The notes under the pieces are model-generated. The model was not told the origin of the DNA and made no database searches. It worked only from the letters and a program-made list of their open reading frames with translations. From NCBI GenBank assembly GCA_023665575.1, contig JAMPDQ010000010.1:1-49037 (forward strand): a DNA stretch of 49,037 bases. Direction: 5' to 3'. Both the position numbers and the translations under genes were made by a program. This stretch comes from Candidatus Amulumruptor caecigallinarius. GTDB taxonomy: Bacteria; Bacteroidota; Bacteroidia; Bacteroidales; Muribaculaceae. The first letter of the stretch is position 1, and each line of letters opens with the position of its first letter. This document shows positions 7,042 to 16,956 of this stretch, piece by piece.

Positions 7042-9726
7042 ATGCAAAACTACGATAATTACAGGCCGGAAATCAATTACTCCGAGGAACTCCCGGTGAT
7101 GGAAAATAAAAAAGCCGGGAAAGAGAAGCGTTCTCAGCGGGTGAGCCGAAACAAAAAAGAGGATTCAAAAAAGCAACCTTCACAAAAGGCCGGCAAGCCG
7201 GAATCGAACTCATTCCCGTCGCGTACCATTGCATGGTTTAAAAGTCCATCTTTCAGAATATTGGCAGGTATTTTTATCGGCTGTCTAACAGTGTATCTCG
7301 CCGTGTCTTTTTTTGGATATTTTTCGTCTTGCATTGAAGACCAGTCGAGCATTGCCCGTGTGGGAGTGGGTTCGGCCGAAAACATTGCCAATCCCGGTGG
7401 AGAGGGTGGGGCGCGTTTGTCGGAACTGTTCATCAACCGGGGGTTCGGATTGGGTTCAATGGTGATTATCGTATGGCTTGGCGCCATATCTCTAAAACTC
7501 CTTGTGGGACGACCGAAATTTCGTGCACTTGATTTCACCATAAAATGCATCGTGGCTCTCATCACCGTGTCTCTGATCATAGGGCTGACAACATATTCCA
7601 TGCACACGCATGTGAACTGGGGTGGATATCATGGCACATATGTGAATGAATTTATAATCCACTTCATCGGTGCTATCGGTGCTATTCTTCTGAGTCTGTT
7701 TATGATGGCGGTGTTTGTGACAATCTGTTTACGCGATATTGTGAAATGGATTATCAATAAAAGGCGCAAGCATATGGAGAAACGTCGCAGAATTGCCGCA
7801 GAGATGGCTGCACGCCGTGCACGCGAAGAAGAGATTCAGAGAATGCAGGAGCAAGAAAAAATCGATGATTTGAAAGCAGGGGAGACCTCGGTTATCGGTT
7901 CGGCAGAGATTACGGATGAGAATGAACCTGACATCTCTTCTATGAAGTTTGATTCTGAAGATGGCGTGCTTTATGATTTGAACCCTCTTGAGGCCTCTCC
8001 ACGGAATGTTCAGGAAAATTCAAATGCCGGGGGCGGCACATATGAATACAGGGAAAATCCTGTAGATGAAGAAACAGAAGAATCAGAAAAGCCGGATAAT
8101 GAAAATCTTACAGAAATTTCCGGACATGCCGAAGAAGATGAAAATTCAACTGAGGATTCTGAAGGTAAAATGATTGTCAATGTCAACACCATTGGGCAGA
8201 CTGATAAGAAACATTTCAAATCGGAAGTTGAAATGTATGAGTCGCACAATTATAAATTCCCCCCCTTCTCACTCCTTCATGAGGGAAAGGTGAGAATCAG
8301 CGTTGATACGGAAGAGCAACTTGAAAACAAGAACCGCATTGAAAAAACACTCCTTGATTTCGGAATCCCTATTACACGCATTGAGGCTACTGTGGGGCCT
8401 ACGGTGACATTATATGAAATTGTGCCTGACAAAGGTGTAAAGATATCTAAAATACGGAGTCTGGTTGACGATATTGCGTTGAGCCTCTCTGCAATAGGTG
8501 TCAGAATCATTGCTCCTATTCCCGGCAAGGGCACTGTTGGTATCGAAGTAGCCAATAAGGATCCTCAAACGGTGTCAATGCAGACTGTAATAAAGTCTAA
8601 GAAATATCAAGAATCCAGATATGAATTGCCAATAGCGCTCGGATCCACAATCTCAAACGAAGTGTATATTGCGGATCTTGCAAAAATGCCCCACTTGCTG
8701 GTGGCCGGTGCAACGGGCCAGGGAAAATCAGTGGGTCTGAATGCAATAATCGCTTCGCTCCTATATTGCAAAGCTCCGCATGAAATTAAATTTGTGATGA
8801 TTGACCCGAAACAAGTGGAATTCAGTCTATACAACAAGTTGAAAGATCATTACATGGCTGCAATTCCCGGTTGCGATGATGAAGAGCCGGTAATCACCGA
8901 CATGCAGAAGGTTGAGGCAACTTTAAGTTCGCTTTGTGTGGAGATGGACAATCGTTACACTTTGTTGAAGAAGGCTCACACAAGAAACATTGAAGAATAT
9001 AATGCAAAAGTTCGTAACGGACTTCTTAATCCTGCTGAAGGACACAAGTTTCTACCTTATATTGTGGTGATTGTGGATGAGTTTGGTGATCTCATAATGG
9101 TTTCAGGAAAGAATGTGGAAATGCCGATAGCCCGCCTGGCGCAGAAAGCGCGTGCCGTGGGAATGCATGTTGTGATTGCCACACAGCGCCCGTCAACAAA
9201 TGTCATCACCGGAATAATAAAGGCTAATTTTCCTGCCAGGATTTCATTCAAGGTGTCGTCAGGTGTGGATTCAAGAACAGTGCTCGACACCACCGGAGCG
9301 CAACATCTTATTGGACGTGGCGACATGCTCATTTTCAACAATTCTGAAATGATTCGGGTGCAGTGTGCCTTTATCGACACACCGGAGGTAGAGGCCATAT
9401 GCGATTATATAGAAAGACAGCCATATCCCACAGGAATATACGAATTGCCTGAGCCTAAAGTAGAAGCGGGGGATAATCAAACAGACGGAGCTATCGTGGG
9501 AGATCGTGATCCATTGTTTGAAGAAGTGGCGCGTTCGGTGGTTAACAGTGGCACCGCCTCCACTTCATCTGTGCAACGCCATTATTCAATAGGCTATAAC
9601 AGAGCTGGAAAGATAATGGATCAGCTCGAAGCATGCGGCATTGTAGGTCCTTCGCAAGGCGGCAAGCCGAGGGCTGTGCTTGTGGATATGATTGGACTTG
9701 AGAATATATTGGCAACTCTTGGCTGA
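7042..9726 (+). CDS. ftsK: DNA translocase FtsK/SpoIIIE
   Basis: An 894-residue hexameric DNA pump that clears the chromosome from the division septum and activates XerCD at dif. Four membrane helices lie in about residues 70-235. An acidic, low-complexity linker (about 255-390) precedes the motor domains. Walker A is GATGQGKS (556-563) and Walker B is IVVIVDEF (674-681). The C-terminal winged-helix gamma domain (about 823-894) contains SSVQRHYSIGYNRAGKIMD, which reads KOPS-type sites. The length is normal. The LolA-like gene follows 37 nt later, so the two are probably cotranscribed. Confidence 0.97.
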   Translation: MQNYDNYRPEINYSEELPVMENKKAGKEKRSQRVSRNKKEDSKKQPSQKAGKPESNSFPSRTIAWFKSPSFRILAGIFIGCLTVYLAVSFFGYFSSCIEDQSSIARVGVGSAENIANPGGEGGARLSELFINRGFGLGSMVIIVWLGAISLKLLVGRPKFRALDFTIKCIVALITVSLIIGLTTYSMHTHVNWGGYHGTYVNEFIIHFIGAIGAILLSLFMMAVFVTICLRDIVKWIINKRRKHMEKRRRIAAEMAARRAREEEIQRMQEQEKIDDLKAGETSVIGSAEITDENEPDISSMKFDSEDGVLYDLNPLEASPRNVQENSNAGGGTYEYRENPVDEETEESEKPDNENLTEISGHAEEDENSTEDSEGKMIVNVNTIGQTDKKHFKSEVEMYESHNYKFPPFSLLHEGKVRISVDTEEQLENKNRIEKTLLDFGIPITRIEATVGPTVTLYEIVPDKGVKISKIRSLVDDIALSLSAIGVRIIAPIPGKGTVGIEVANKDPQTVSMQTVIKSKKYQESRYELPIALGSTISNEVYIADLAKMPHLLVAGATGQGKSVGLNAIIASLLYCKAPHEIKFVMIDPKQVEFSLYNKLKDHYMAAIPGCDDEEPVITDMQKVEATLSSLCVEMDNRYTLLKKAHTRNIEEYNAKVRNGLLNPAEGHKFLPYIVVIVDEFGDLIMVSGKNVEMPIARLAQKARAVGMHVVIATQRPSTNVITGIIKANFPARISFKVSSGVDSRTVLDTTGAQHLIGRGDMLIFNNSEMIRVQCAFIDTPEVEAICDYIERQPYPTGIYELPEPKVEAGDNQTDGAIVGDRDPLFEEVARSVVNSGTASTSSVQRHYSIGYNRAGKIMDQLEACGIVGPSQGGKPRAVLVDMIGLENILATLG

Positions 9727-9763
9727 GAAGAAACGTTTTTAATATGCATTGGTTTGAAGCATT

Positions 9764-10375
9764 ATGAAAAGATTCTTTGCATTCATATTGGTTTTATTGT
9801 CGGGCGCAATTATTTGCAATGCGGTCTCGCCCGAGGTCGAATTCAAGAATGCGTTGTCGAAAATCAGAAATTCAAAATCGGTGTCGTGTAAGTTCCGCAC
9901 TTCTGCCAATGGTGGAAATGTGTCAGGCTCTCTGGAATTTATGGGCAAAAAATTCAAGCTTGTTTCTCCGATTGGCACAACATGGTATGACGGACACACC
10001 ATGTGGACTGAAAACACGTCAACAAAAGAGGTGACAGCTGTGATTCCCACTGCCGATGAGCTTATTGAAACCAATCCCGTGGGTTTTATCGACAGTTCCG
10101 CATCGGATTTCAGATTCTTTTATTCAAAGAGAAAAGAGAAGGATGTGACATTAATTCTGCTGAATCCTAAAAAAAGCGGTTCGTCGGTGAAGGCTGTGGA
10201 AGTTGCGCTAAGCAAAAAAACAGGACTTCCGGTGAGGATTATTGTGCGCGACAGCAATGATCGACGAGTCACCGTGAATGTCACGGATATCAAACTTGGC
10301 AAGGCGTTGCCCGGTTCTTATTTTAAATGCCCCGAATCGGTTATGAAAAATAATGAATTCGTGGATTTGAGATAG
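9764..10375 (+). CDS. LolA-like outer-membrane lipoprotein carrier
   Basis: A 203-residue periplasmic protein with signal peptide ending around ICNA (residue 20). The mature part is a single beta-rich domain with LolA-like segments (FKNALSKIRNSKSVSCKF, LVSPIGTTWYDGHTMWTEN). LolA proteins ferry lipoproteins across the periplasm to the outer membrane. Sequence similarity within this family is low, so the call rests on fold-like pattern, size, signal peptide and position after ftsK, an order I recall from other Bacteroidetes. An alternative is a general lipoprotein-sorting-like beta protein. Confidence 0.75.
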   Translation: MKRFFAFILVLLSGAIICNAVSPEVEFKNALSKIRNSKSVSCKFRTSANGGNVSGSLEFMGKKFKLVSPIGTTWYDGHTMWTENTSTKEVTAVIPTADELIETNPVGFIDSSASDFRFFYSKRKEKDVTLILLNPKKSGSSVKAVEVALSKKTGLPVRIIVRDSNDRRVTVNVTDIKLGKALPGSYFKCPESVMKNNEFVDLR

Positions 10376-10454
10376 AATTGGACTACTTTTTAATAGCTTA
10401 TACATCATAAGTGGCAGAATTCAGCTCATGCATGCTACCCTTGATGTTAAATTA

Positions 10455-10476
10455 TTTATGAAACAGACTCCAAATT
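10455..10476 (+). repeat. Short family II outer motif before trxB
   Basis: ATGAAACAGACTCCAAATT matches the terminal motif of the longer family II repeats but stands alone, about 70 nt before the trxB start codon. Confidence 0.6.
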
Positions 10477-10540
10477 GGCATGTCGCTTGAAACCTCAATT
10501 AAAAATCTCATAAACATACTATAAACACCTTAAATTGGAC

Positions 10541-11488
10541 ATGAAAGAATTTGAGACAAAAGTATTGATAATCGGTTCGGGCCCGGCGGGCTTCACGGCA
10601 GGCATTTATGCATCAAGGGCAAATCTTCAACCGATTCTCTATGAAGGCGAGCAACCCGGTGGTCAACTCACCCAGACCACTGAGATTGAGAATTTTCCCG
10701 GATATCCCATGGGGGTGCAGGGAATGCAGATGATGAATGAATTGCGTGACCAGGCCATGCGCTTTGGCACAAACGTTGTGCCACGCACCATTGTCAAGGT
10801 GGATTTCTCTCGGAGACCCTACGTATGCACCGATGACAAGGGCGATGTAGTAAAGGCTGAAACAGTGATAATCTGCACGGGTGCGAGTGCCAAGTATCTC
10901 GGACTCCCTGACGAACAGAAATATAACGGACTTGGCGTAAGCGCATGTGCCACATGCGATGGTTTCTTCTATCGTAAAAAAGTGGTGGCTGTTGTAGGCG
11001 GCGGCGACACGGCTTGCGAGGAGGCTCTTTATTTATCCACACTGGCCAGGAAAGTGTATATGATAGTGCGCAAGGATTATCTCCGAGCATCCAAGGTGAT
11101 GAAAGAGAGGGTGATGAATCGCGAAAACATCGAAGTGCTGTTTGAATGCAACACGCTCGGGCTTTTCGGTGAGAATGGTGTGGAAGGAGCCAGAATCGTG
11201 CGCTATAAAGGCACTGATCATGAGGAAATCTTCAATATTGAGATAGATGGTTTCTTTCTTGCTATCGGCCACAAGCCCAACACCGACATCTTCAAGGATT
11301 ATATAGATCTTGACGAAGCAGGATATATCATCACCAAGGCGCCTTACACAGCCACAAATCGCGAGGGAGTGTTTGCAGCCGGCGATTGTGCCGATCCGAT
11401 TTATCGCCAGGCAATCACCTCCGCGGGCACGGGCTGCCGGGCTGCAATGGATGCAGAGCGCTTCCTTATGAACAATAATCAAATGTAA
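10541..11488 (+). CDS. trxB: Thioredoxin-disulfide reductase
   Basis: A 315-residue flavoenzyme that uses NADPH to reduce thioredoxin. The FAD-binding motif is GSGPAGFTAGIYASR near the N terminus. The redox-active pair is C136-A-T-C139-D, almost the same numbering as E. coli TrxB. The NADPH-binding motif is GGGDTACEEA, and a second FAD motif GVFAAGDCAD lies near the C terminus. I chose ATG at 10541 (MKEFETKV) over an in-frame TTG two codons upstream. The gene stands alone, with repeat-containing gaps on both sides. Confidence 0.97.
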   Translation: MKEFETKVLIIGSGPAGFTAGIYASRANLQPILYEGEQPGGQLTQTTEIENFPGYPMGVQGMQMMNELRDQAMRFGTNVVPRTIVKVDFSRRPYVCTDDKGDVVKAETVIICTGASAKYLGLPDEQKYNGLGVSACATCDGFFYRKKVVAVVGGGDTACEEALYLSTLARKVYMIVRKDYLRASKVMKERVMNRENIEVLFECNTLGLFGENGVEGARIVRYKGTDHEEIFNIEIDGFFLAIGHKPNTDIFKDYIDLDEAGYIITKAPYTATNREGVFAAGDCADPIYRQAITSAGTGCRAAMDAERFLMNNNQM

Positions 11489-11606
11489 GAGCCTAAGACT
11501 CGCATGCATGATCCGGGTTTGGCTTTGCAGAATTAAGAGCACAGTGGATTATGTGACTGATTAAAAGAGTGAACTCCGGCCATGCATGCGAATCCAATAG
11601 TAATAT

Positions 11607-11776
11607 AACTCAAGTTTCGCAAGTTGCAGGCAACTTGTAACCTTGGAGATTAGAGTTGTTTAGTTAGGAAGGTTAGTGAGATAGCCATTGTAAAATTACA
11701 ATGTAATTGTTGCTGAAAAAAACTCTAACTCTAACCTCTTTGCTTTCGCAAGTTGCAAACTTGCGAAAGTTGAATT
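11607..11776 (+). repeat. Family I palindromic element, direct copy
   Basis: A 170-bp near-palindrome with arms CAAGTTTCGCAAGTTGC and, inverted, CAACTTTCGCAAGTTTGC. The centre is CATTGTAAAATTACAATG, itself a small palindrome. It would form one long hairpin if transcribed. It aligns with 48397-48569 in the same orientation and with 5376-5550 in reverse. Confidence 0.88.
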
Positions 11777-11955
11777 AATTTATTTAATACTTATGACTGT
11801 TTCAATGAAAAAATTACTATAGTCCGACTTCTTTTTCGTTGATTTATCTAATCCCGCCGGTCACAACCGGGAGGTTGCTCACTCTGAGATTGAATAAATT
11901 ATCTCAAAAACAAGTCGCCCATAATGTTGAATTTTTTTATGAAACAGTAACTAAA
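11777..11955 (+). repeat. Family II repeat before dCMP deaminase
   Basis: A near copy of 5551-5725: TATTTAATACTTATGA, AGTCCGACTTCTTTTTCGTT, CCGGTCACAACCGGGAGG, CTCTGAGATTGAATAAATT and the end TTTTTTTATGAAACAGTAAC. It supplies the leader of the next gene. The rest of the gap 11489-11606 shows nothing recognisable. Confidence 0.85.
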
Positions 11956-11970
11956 ACAAACTCAGATATC

Positions 11971-12402
11971 ATGAGTGACAAGCAAGAAATTCTCGACCGA
12001 AGATATTTGCGCATGGCCGCGATATGGAGTGAAAATTCATATTGTGTGCGCAGAAAAGTCGGTGCTATCTTGGTAAAGGATAAAATGATAATTTCTGACG
12101 GATATAATGGCACGCCTTCCGGGTTTCCCAATGTTTGCGAAACAGAGGAGGGCGTGACACATCCCTATGTGCTGCATGCCGAGGCTAATGCAATCACCAA
12201 GGTGGCACGCAGCAACAATTCAAGTGACGGCAGCACACTTTATGTGTCTACGAGCCCCTGCATGGAGTGCTCGAAACTTATTATACAGGCCGGCATACGA
12301 CGCGTGGTATTTTCCGATTTATATCGGATTGCCGATGGTCTTGACCTGTTGCGCAGAGCCGGAGTGGAGGTGGTGTATATGCCACCGGAAGAAAACAGTT
12401 AA
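11971..12402 (+). CDS. dCMP deaminase (ComEB-like)
   Basis: A 143-residue zinc cytidine-deaminase-fold enzyme expected to convert dCMP to dUMP for thymidylate synthesis. The zinc and catalytic motif is H69-A-E71, and the second zinc motif is P96-C97-M-E-C100. NGTPSG upstream of it is the usual substrate loop of this family. I chose ATG at 11971 because the in-frame sequence upstream is repeat DNA (family II), not protein-like. The S41 protease gene starts 9 nt after the stop, so they form an operon. Confidence 0.92.
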   Translation: MSDKQEILDRRYLRMAAIWSENSYCVRRKVGAILVKDKMIISDGYNGTPSGFPNVCETEEGVTHPYVLHAEANAITKVARSNNSSDGSTLYVSTSPCMECSKLIIQAGIRRVVFSDLYRIADGLDLLRRAGVEVVYMPPEENS

Positions 12403-12411
12403 GGAAAAAAG

Positions 12412-14007
12412 ATGAATAAAAGAAATTTCGGTTTCGTGCTGCTGCCAATTGTGCTGGCAGTGGGTGTGGTAGGCGGCATATTTATTGAGAAGTATGCGGG
12501 CATGAATAGATTGTCGCCCGAAGAAGAGAAAATTCGCACTGTGCTCGGACTTATCGATTCGCAATATGTGGATAAGATAGATGTAGACAGCTTGCTCGAC
12601 CAGACTATACCCGGGCTGCTCTCTTCGCTTGATCCACACTCTGTTTACATTCCGGCATCCGAGCTTGCCATGACCAACGATGATCTGGAATCATCGTTTG
12701 GAGGTGTGGGCGTGATGTTTCAGGTAATCAATGATTCCGTTAACATCATAGAAGTGGTGGCCAACGGACCCGCAGAAAAAGTTGGGTTGCAAAATGGGGA
12801 TATAATTCTGAGCGCAGATGGCAAAAAATTGTCGGGTGCGTCAATTTCATCGGAAGATGTCTTTTCAACACTTAGAGGCAAAGAGGGCTCCAAAGTGAAA
12901 GTCACCGTGAAGAGAGCGAGCTCCCGCAAGCCAATTGACTATGAAATCACACGTGGAATCATACCCTCCAACAGCGTGGATTCCAAATATATGATATCCG
13001 GTGGAGTTGGATATCTTAAGGTTAGCAAATTCGCACGCAACACATATAATGAGTTTATTCAGGCATTAAATGAGTTGTCATCGCAGGGTGCAAAGAAATT
13101 TGTTGTTGACCTTCGTGGCAATTCGGGCGGGTTCATGGATCAGGCCATATATATGGCTAATGAGTTTCTCCCTGCCGGGCGGATGATAGTATATACCAAG
13201 GGGCGAACACCCGAAAACGAAACCATGGCAGTAAGTGATGGCTCCGGCCATTATCAAGATGCAGAAGTTGTAGTGCTCACAAATGAATATTCGGCATCTG
13301 CGAGTGAGATATTCGCCGGTGCGATGCAGGATAACGACAGAGGTCTTGTGATAGGGCGCCGCACATTTGGCAAAGGGTTGGTGCAGAATCAGTTCTCACT
13401 GCCCGACAGCTCGGCTATAAGGCTGACTGTGGCTCGATATTACACTCCTTCAGGTCGCTCAATCCAGAAGGAATATAAAAGAGGCAAGGATGGGAAATAT
13501 GAGTTTGACATTGTTGACAGATACAATCATGGTGAATTTTATTCACAAGACAGTATTAAACTTGATAAAAACAAAAGATTCAAGACTGTAGGTGGAAGAA
13601 TTGTATACGGTGGCGGCGGCATCATGCCCGATATCTTCGTTCCCGAAGACACCACCGGCTATACATCCTATTATATAGAAGCTCTTAACAGGGGGTTAAT
13701 CTATAAGTTTGCGCATGAAAAAGCTCCTGTTTATAAAAAGATGATGGGCTCGGAGAAGAGCATAACAGCTATGGAGAGAGTTCTACCGCGCGAAAACATG
13801 TTGCTCACTAATTTTGTGGATTATGCGGCTGCACATGGCCTGCCGGCCCGGTGGTATTATGTCAACATATCCCGCAATCTGCTGATTAATCAGCTGAAGG
13901 CCGCTTTTGCGCGCGACCTTGTGGGTTATGGTGCTTATATAGAAATCCTCAACAGAAAAGACCCTGCTGTGAGCAAGGCGCTTTCGCCCGGAATCCGGTT
14001 GAAATAA
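12412..14007 (+). CDS. C-terminal processing peptidase, S41 family
   Basis: A 531-residue CtpA/Prc-type serine protease with an N-terminal membrane or signal helix (residues 7-26). A PDZ domain spans about 85-175 (FGGVGVMF, NGPAEKVGLQNGDII). The protease core carries S296 in NEYSASASEIFAGAMQ and K321 in RTFGKGLVQ, 25 residues apart as in E. coli Prc. It should cleave C-terminal ends of envelope proteins in the periplasm. A C-terminal extension of about 130 residues beyond the core (PDIFVPEDTTGYTSYY onward) is common in Bacteroidetes members. Confidence 0.93.
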   Translation: MNKRNFGFVLLPIVLAVGVVGGIFIEKYAGMNRLSPEEEKIRTVLGLIDSQYVDKIDVDSLLDQTIPGLLSSLDPHSVYIPASELAMTNDDLESSFGGVGVMFQVINDSVNIIEVVANGPAEKVGLQNGDIILSADGKKLSGASISSEDVFSTLRGKEGSKVKVTVKRASSRKPIDYEITRGIIPSNSVDSKYMISGGVGYLKVSKFARNTYNEFIQALNELSSQGAKKFVVDLRGNSGGFMDQAIYMANEFLPAGRMIVYTKGRTPENETMAVSDGSGHYQDAEVVVLTNEYSASASEIFAGAMQDNDRGLVIGRRTFGKGLVQNQFSLPDSSAIRLTVARYYTPSGRSIQKEYKRGKDGKYEFDIVDRYNHGEFYSQDSIKLDKNKRFKTVGGRIVYGGGGIMPDIFVPEDTTGYTSYYIEALNRGLIYKFAHEKAPVYKKMMGSEKSITAMERVLPRENMLLTNFVDYAAAHGLPARWYYVNISRNLLINQLKAAFARDLVGYGAYIEILNRKDPAVSKALSPGIRLK

Positions 14008-14044
14008 ACGAGAGTGATGCCGGCTTGGGCAACACGATAAAGAG

Positions 14045-14078
14045 ACGGCCCAAAGTTTATTACAGAACTTTGGGCCGT
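14045..14078. terminator. Hairpin between convergent ctpA and alaS
   Basis: A perfect 13-bp stem, ACGGCCCAAAGTT/AACTTTGGGCCGT with an 8-nt loop, lies between convergent genes. Neither side has a clear T run, so it may act as a bidirectional barrier or RNA 3'-end protector rather than a textbook terminator. Confidence 0.6.
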
Positions 14079-14099
14079 TAACCATGTGTAAGGCTTCAT

Positions 14100-14142
14100 T
14101 CCCCCTACTTAACATTTTTGGGTAATGGAGTCTAAGAAAAGG
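14100..14142 (+). repeat. Short family II outer motif (GGAATGG type)
   Basis: CTACTTAACATTTTTGGGTA followed by ATGGAGTCTAAG matches the alternative family II end seen in reverse at 44337-44375 and 48924-48950. It is bracketed by CCCCCT and AGGGGG, which could pair. Confidence 0.55.
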
Positions 14143-14146
14143 GGGC

Positions 14147-16771
14147 TTAGTTGAGTTCGAGAAGCTCAAGCATTTTGTCAGCAGCAGTGGCAAGACCGGT
14201 TTCATCCTTGCCGCCGGCCTGCGCGAAGAAAGGCTGGCCACCGCCACCCCCCTTTATGAGTTTGGCTGCTTCTCTTACAATCTGTGATGCGTTATATCCA
14301 TTTTTCACCATGTCATCAGAAAGCATGAGTGTGAGTGTGGGGCGTCCATCATCATTTACCGTTGCCGCCACAAACACAGAAGTGCTTCCGGCCTCTTTGC
14401 GGATGATGAAGGCTACGTTTTTCACCACGTCAGGGAGTCGCACTCCGAAAAGACGATACACATTCACACCATTCTTGACAATGACATTTTCCATCACCTC
14501 TTTTGCAATGAGTGCGGTGCGTTCCGACACATATTTCTCAACCTGATGCTTCAGGTCGCTGTTTTCGGCTATTGATTTTTTCACAGCCAGTCTTATGTCG
14601 GCAGCATTGCCAAGCAGAGATTTAATGTCGGTCATGGCATCCTGCATGTTGTCGAAAAGTTTTTCAAGTCCTGTTCCCGACACCGCTTCTATTCGGCGTA
14701 TTCCTGCAGCGATTGAGCTTTCTCCCACGATTCTCACCATGCCGATGTTTCCGGTGTTGGCCACATGTGTGCCGCCGCAAAGCTCGATGCTGGAACCATA
14801 TTTCACCACTCTCACCTTATCGCCATATTTCTCGCCGAAGAGAGCGATTGCCCCCATGTTGCGGGCCTCATCAATGGGGAGCTCGCGACATTCTTCAAGA
14901 GGCATCGCTTTTCTAATCCTCTCGTTCACCAGGTGTTCCACTTTGCGTATTTCTTCGGGAGTCACTTTTCGGAAATGGGAAAAGTCGAAGCGCAGAGAGT
15001 CCGGACTCACATAAGAACCTTTTTGCTCCACATGAGTGCCGAGCACTTCCCGCAGTGCTTCGTGAATCAGGTGAGTTGCCGAGTGGTTGGCTGAAGTGGC
15101 GGCACGAGCCTCCAAATCAATTTCCGCGGTCACTTCGGCTGAAGGGTCGGACAGCATTTTTTTCGACAAGTGAATACCGACATTGTTCTCCTTTTTGGTG
15201 TCGAAAATTTCAATCACTTCGCCATTGGCTGCCACAAGTCGGCCTTTGTCGCCCACCTGACCTCCCATTTCAGCATAGAAGGGAGTCTTGGAAAGCATTA
15301 TCTGATAATATTCCTTCCCCTTCTGCTTCACTTTGCGATAACGCAGAATCTTTGTTGGCACACTGGTGAAATCATATCCCACAAATTCCTCATCGCCATC
15401 GTTTACTTCAATCCAGTCCGTTGCTTCAACGGCAGCAGCATTTCTGGCCCGGCTCTTCTGAGCCGCCATCTCTTTGTCAAATCCCTCCTTGTCAATTGTC
15501 ATTCCATTCTCGCGCAGAATAAGCCCGGTGAGGTCAAGCGGAAATCCGTAAGTGTCATAAAGCACGAACGCATCCGCACCGTTGAGCACGTTTTCTCCCT
15601 TCTCGCGAGTTTTGGCCATATAGTTGTCGAGCAGCTTTATTCCATTGTCGAGTGTGCGCAAAAACGAGTCTTCCTCCTCCTTGATTACTTTCTTGATAAT
15701 ATCGCGTTGTGCCTTGATTTCGGGATATGCATCTCCCATTTGATCCACAAGCGTATCTACAAGCTTATAAAGCGTTGCATCCTTCATGCCGAGGAATGTA
15801 TACACATATCTTACGGCTCTGCGCAGAATTCTGCGAATCACATATCCTGCCTTTGCATTGGAAGGGAGTTGCGAATCCGCAATTGAGAAGGCTATTGTGC
15901 GAATATGATCCGCTGCCACTCTCATGGCAACATCCGTTTTCTCATCCTCCCCATATTTTTTGCCCGTGATTTCGCTAATTTTTGCGATAATCGGAGTGAA
16001 AATGTCAGTGTCGTAGTTGGACTTCTTTCCTTGAAGAGCCATGCACAGACGCTCGAATCCCATGCCTGTGTCGATTACTTTTGCCGGTAGTGGCTCAAGA
16101 TGACCATCAGCCTTGCGGTTGAATTGCATGAACACAAGATTCCAAATTTCAATCACAAGCGGATTGTCTTTGTTCACGAGCGAAGCTCCATCCACTTTCG
16201 CTCTCTCTTCATCGCTTCGCAAATCAATATGAATCTCCGAGCATGGGCCGCAGGGTCCGGTTTCTCCCATTTCCCAGAAGTTGTCATGTCGGTTGCCGTT
16301 GATAATATGGCTCTTGGGAAGATGTTTCTCCCAGATTTCAGCAGCCTCGTCATCGCGTTCAAGCCCCTCGGGTGCGTATCCTTCAAACACGGTGGCATAT
16401 AGTCTTGACGGATCAAGTTTCAAAACGTCAACAAGATATTCCCAAGCCCAATCGATGGCTTCCTGCTTGAAATAATCTCCGAAGCTCCAATTGCCGAGCA
16501 TCTCGAACATAGTGTGGTGATACGTGTCGTGTCCCACCTCCTCAAGGTCGTTGTGTTTGCCCGACACGCGAAGACATTTCTGCGAATCGGTTATCCTGCG
16601 GCTATCCGCAGCGCGGTTGCCTAAGATAATGTCTTTGAACTGATTCATGCCGGCGTTGGTGAACATCAGCGTAGGGTCATCCTTGAGCACCATCGGAGCC
16701 GAAGGCACCACCTTGTGTCCCTTCTCCTTAAAAAAAGTCTTGAACGACTCTCTAACTTCTTTCGATGTCAT
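14147..16771 (-). CDS. alaS: Alanyl-tRNA synthetase
   Basis: An 874-residue class II synthetase of normal length. The N-terminal catalytic core contains [30 protein letters not shown] and GMGFERL. The editing domain carries zinc motifs [11 protein letters not shown] and C665-GGTH669. A C-terminal oligomerisation domain ends with [14 protein letters not shown], the usual glycine-rich tail motif. It charges tRNA-Ala and clears Ser and Gly mischarged tRNA. It has its own promoter about 150 nt upstream and is convergent with the S41 protease gene. Confidence 0.98.
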   Translation of the reverse strand: MTSKEVRESFKTFFKEKGHKVVPSAPMVLKDDPTLMFTNAGMNQFKDIILGNRAADSRRITDSQKCLRVSGKHNDLEEVGHDTYHHTMFEMLGNWSFGDYFKQEAIDWAWEYLVDVLKLDPSRLYATVFEGYAPEGLERDDEAAEIWEKHLPKSHIINGNRHDNFWEMGETGPCGPCSEIHIDLRSDEERAKVDGASLVNKDNPLVIEIWNLVFMQFNRKADGHLEPLPAKVIDTGMGFERLCMALQGKKSNYDTDIFTPIIAKISEITGKKYGEDEKTDVAMRVAADHIRTIAFSIADSQLPSNAKAGYVIRRILRRAVRYVYTFLGMKDATLYKLVDTLVDQMGDAYPEIKAQRDIIKKVIKEEEDSFLRTLDNGIKLLDNYMAKTREKGENVLNGADAFVLYDTYGFPLDLTGLILRENGMTIDKEGFDKEMAAQKSRARNAAAVEATDWIEVNDGDEEFVGYDFTSVPTKILRYRKVKQKGKEYYQIMLSKTPFYAEMGGQVGDKGRLVAANGEVIEIFDTKKENNVGIHLSKKMLSDPSAEVTAEIDLEARAATSANHSATHLIHEALREVLGTHVEQKGSYVSPDSLRFDFSHFRKVTPEEIRKVEHLVNERIRKAMPLEECRELPIDEARNMGAIALFGEKYGDKVRVVKYGSSIELCGGTHVANTGNIGMVRIVGESSIAAGIRRIEAVSGTGLEKLFDNMQDAMTDIKSLLGNAADIRLAVKKSIAENSDLKHQVEKYVSERTALIAKEVMENVIVKNGVNVYRLFGVRLPDVVKNVAFIIRKEAGSTSVFVAATVNDDGRPTLTLMLSDDMVKNGYNASQIVREAAKLIKGGGGGQPFFAQAGGKDETGLATAADKMLELLELN

Positions 16772-16922
16772 ATATCTCTGTTTTAACTTTGCAAGCTTGT
16801 AACTGACTTGATAACCTTACATGATGTCGTGGCATGTGTAAATATCTGATTGTCAGTATAGGCGCACCAAGATGCGTCCGGATGCAATGGAAGTTTAATG
16901 TTTTATGTTTTCTTTGTGATTC

Positions 16923-16953
16923 CAAAATTAGTGAAATTCTGTCATAAATCAAA
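16923..16953 (-). promoter_or_regulatory. Bacteroidetes-type promoter of alaS
   Basis: On the minus strand TTTG (16950-16953), 19 nt, then TAATTTTG (16923-16930) is a full consensus match. Transcription would start near 16916, giving an alaS leader of about 145 nt. I see no T-box-like structure in it. Confidence 0.88.
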
Positions 16954-16956
16954 GAT

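Noticed and set aside
15170-15886. A 238-codon plus-strand frame opposite alaS
   Set aside because: Shadow of alaS, which is intact on the minus strand.
16772-16916. T-box or other riboswitch in the alaS leader
   Set aside because: No T-box sequence or specifier-loop pattern is visible, and T-boxes are not expected in Bacteroidetes.
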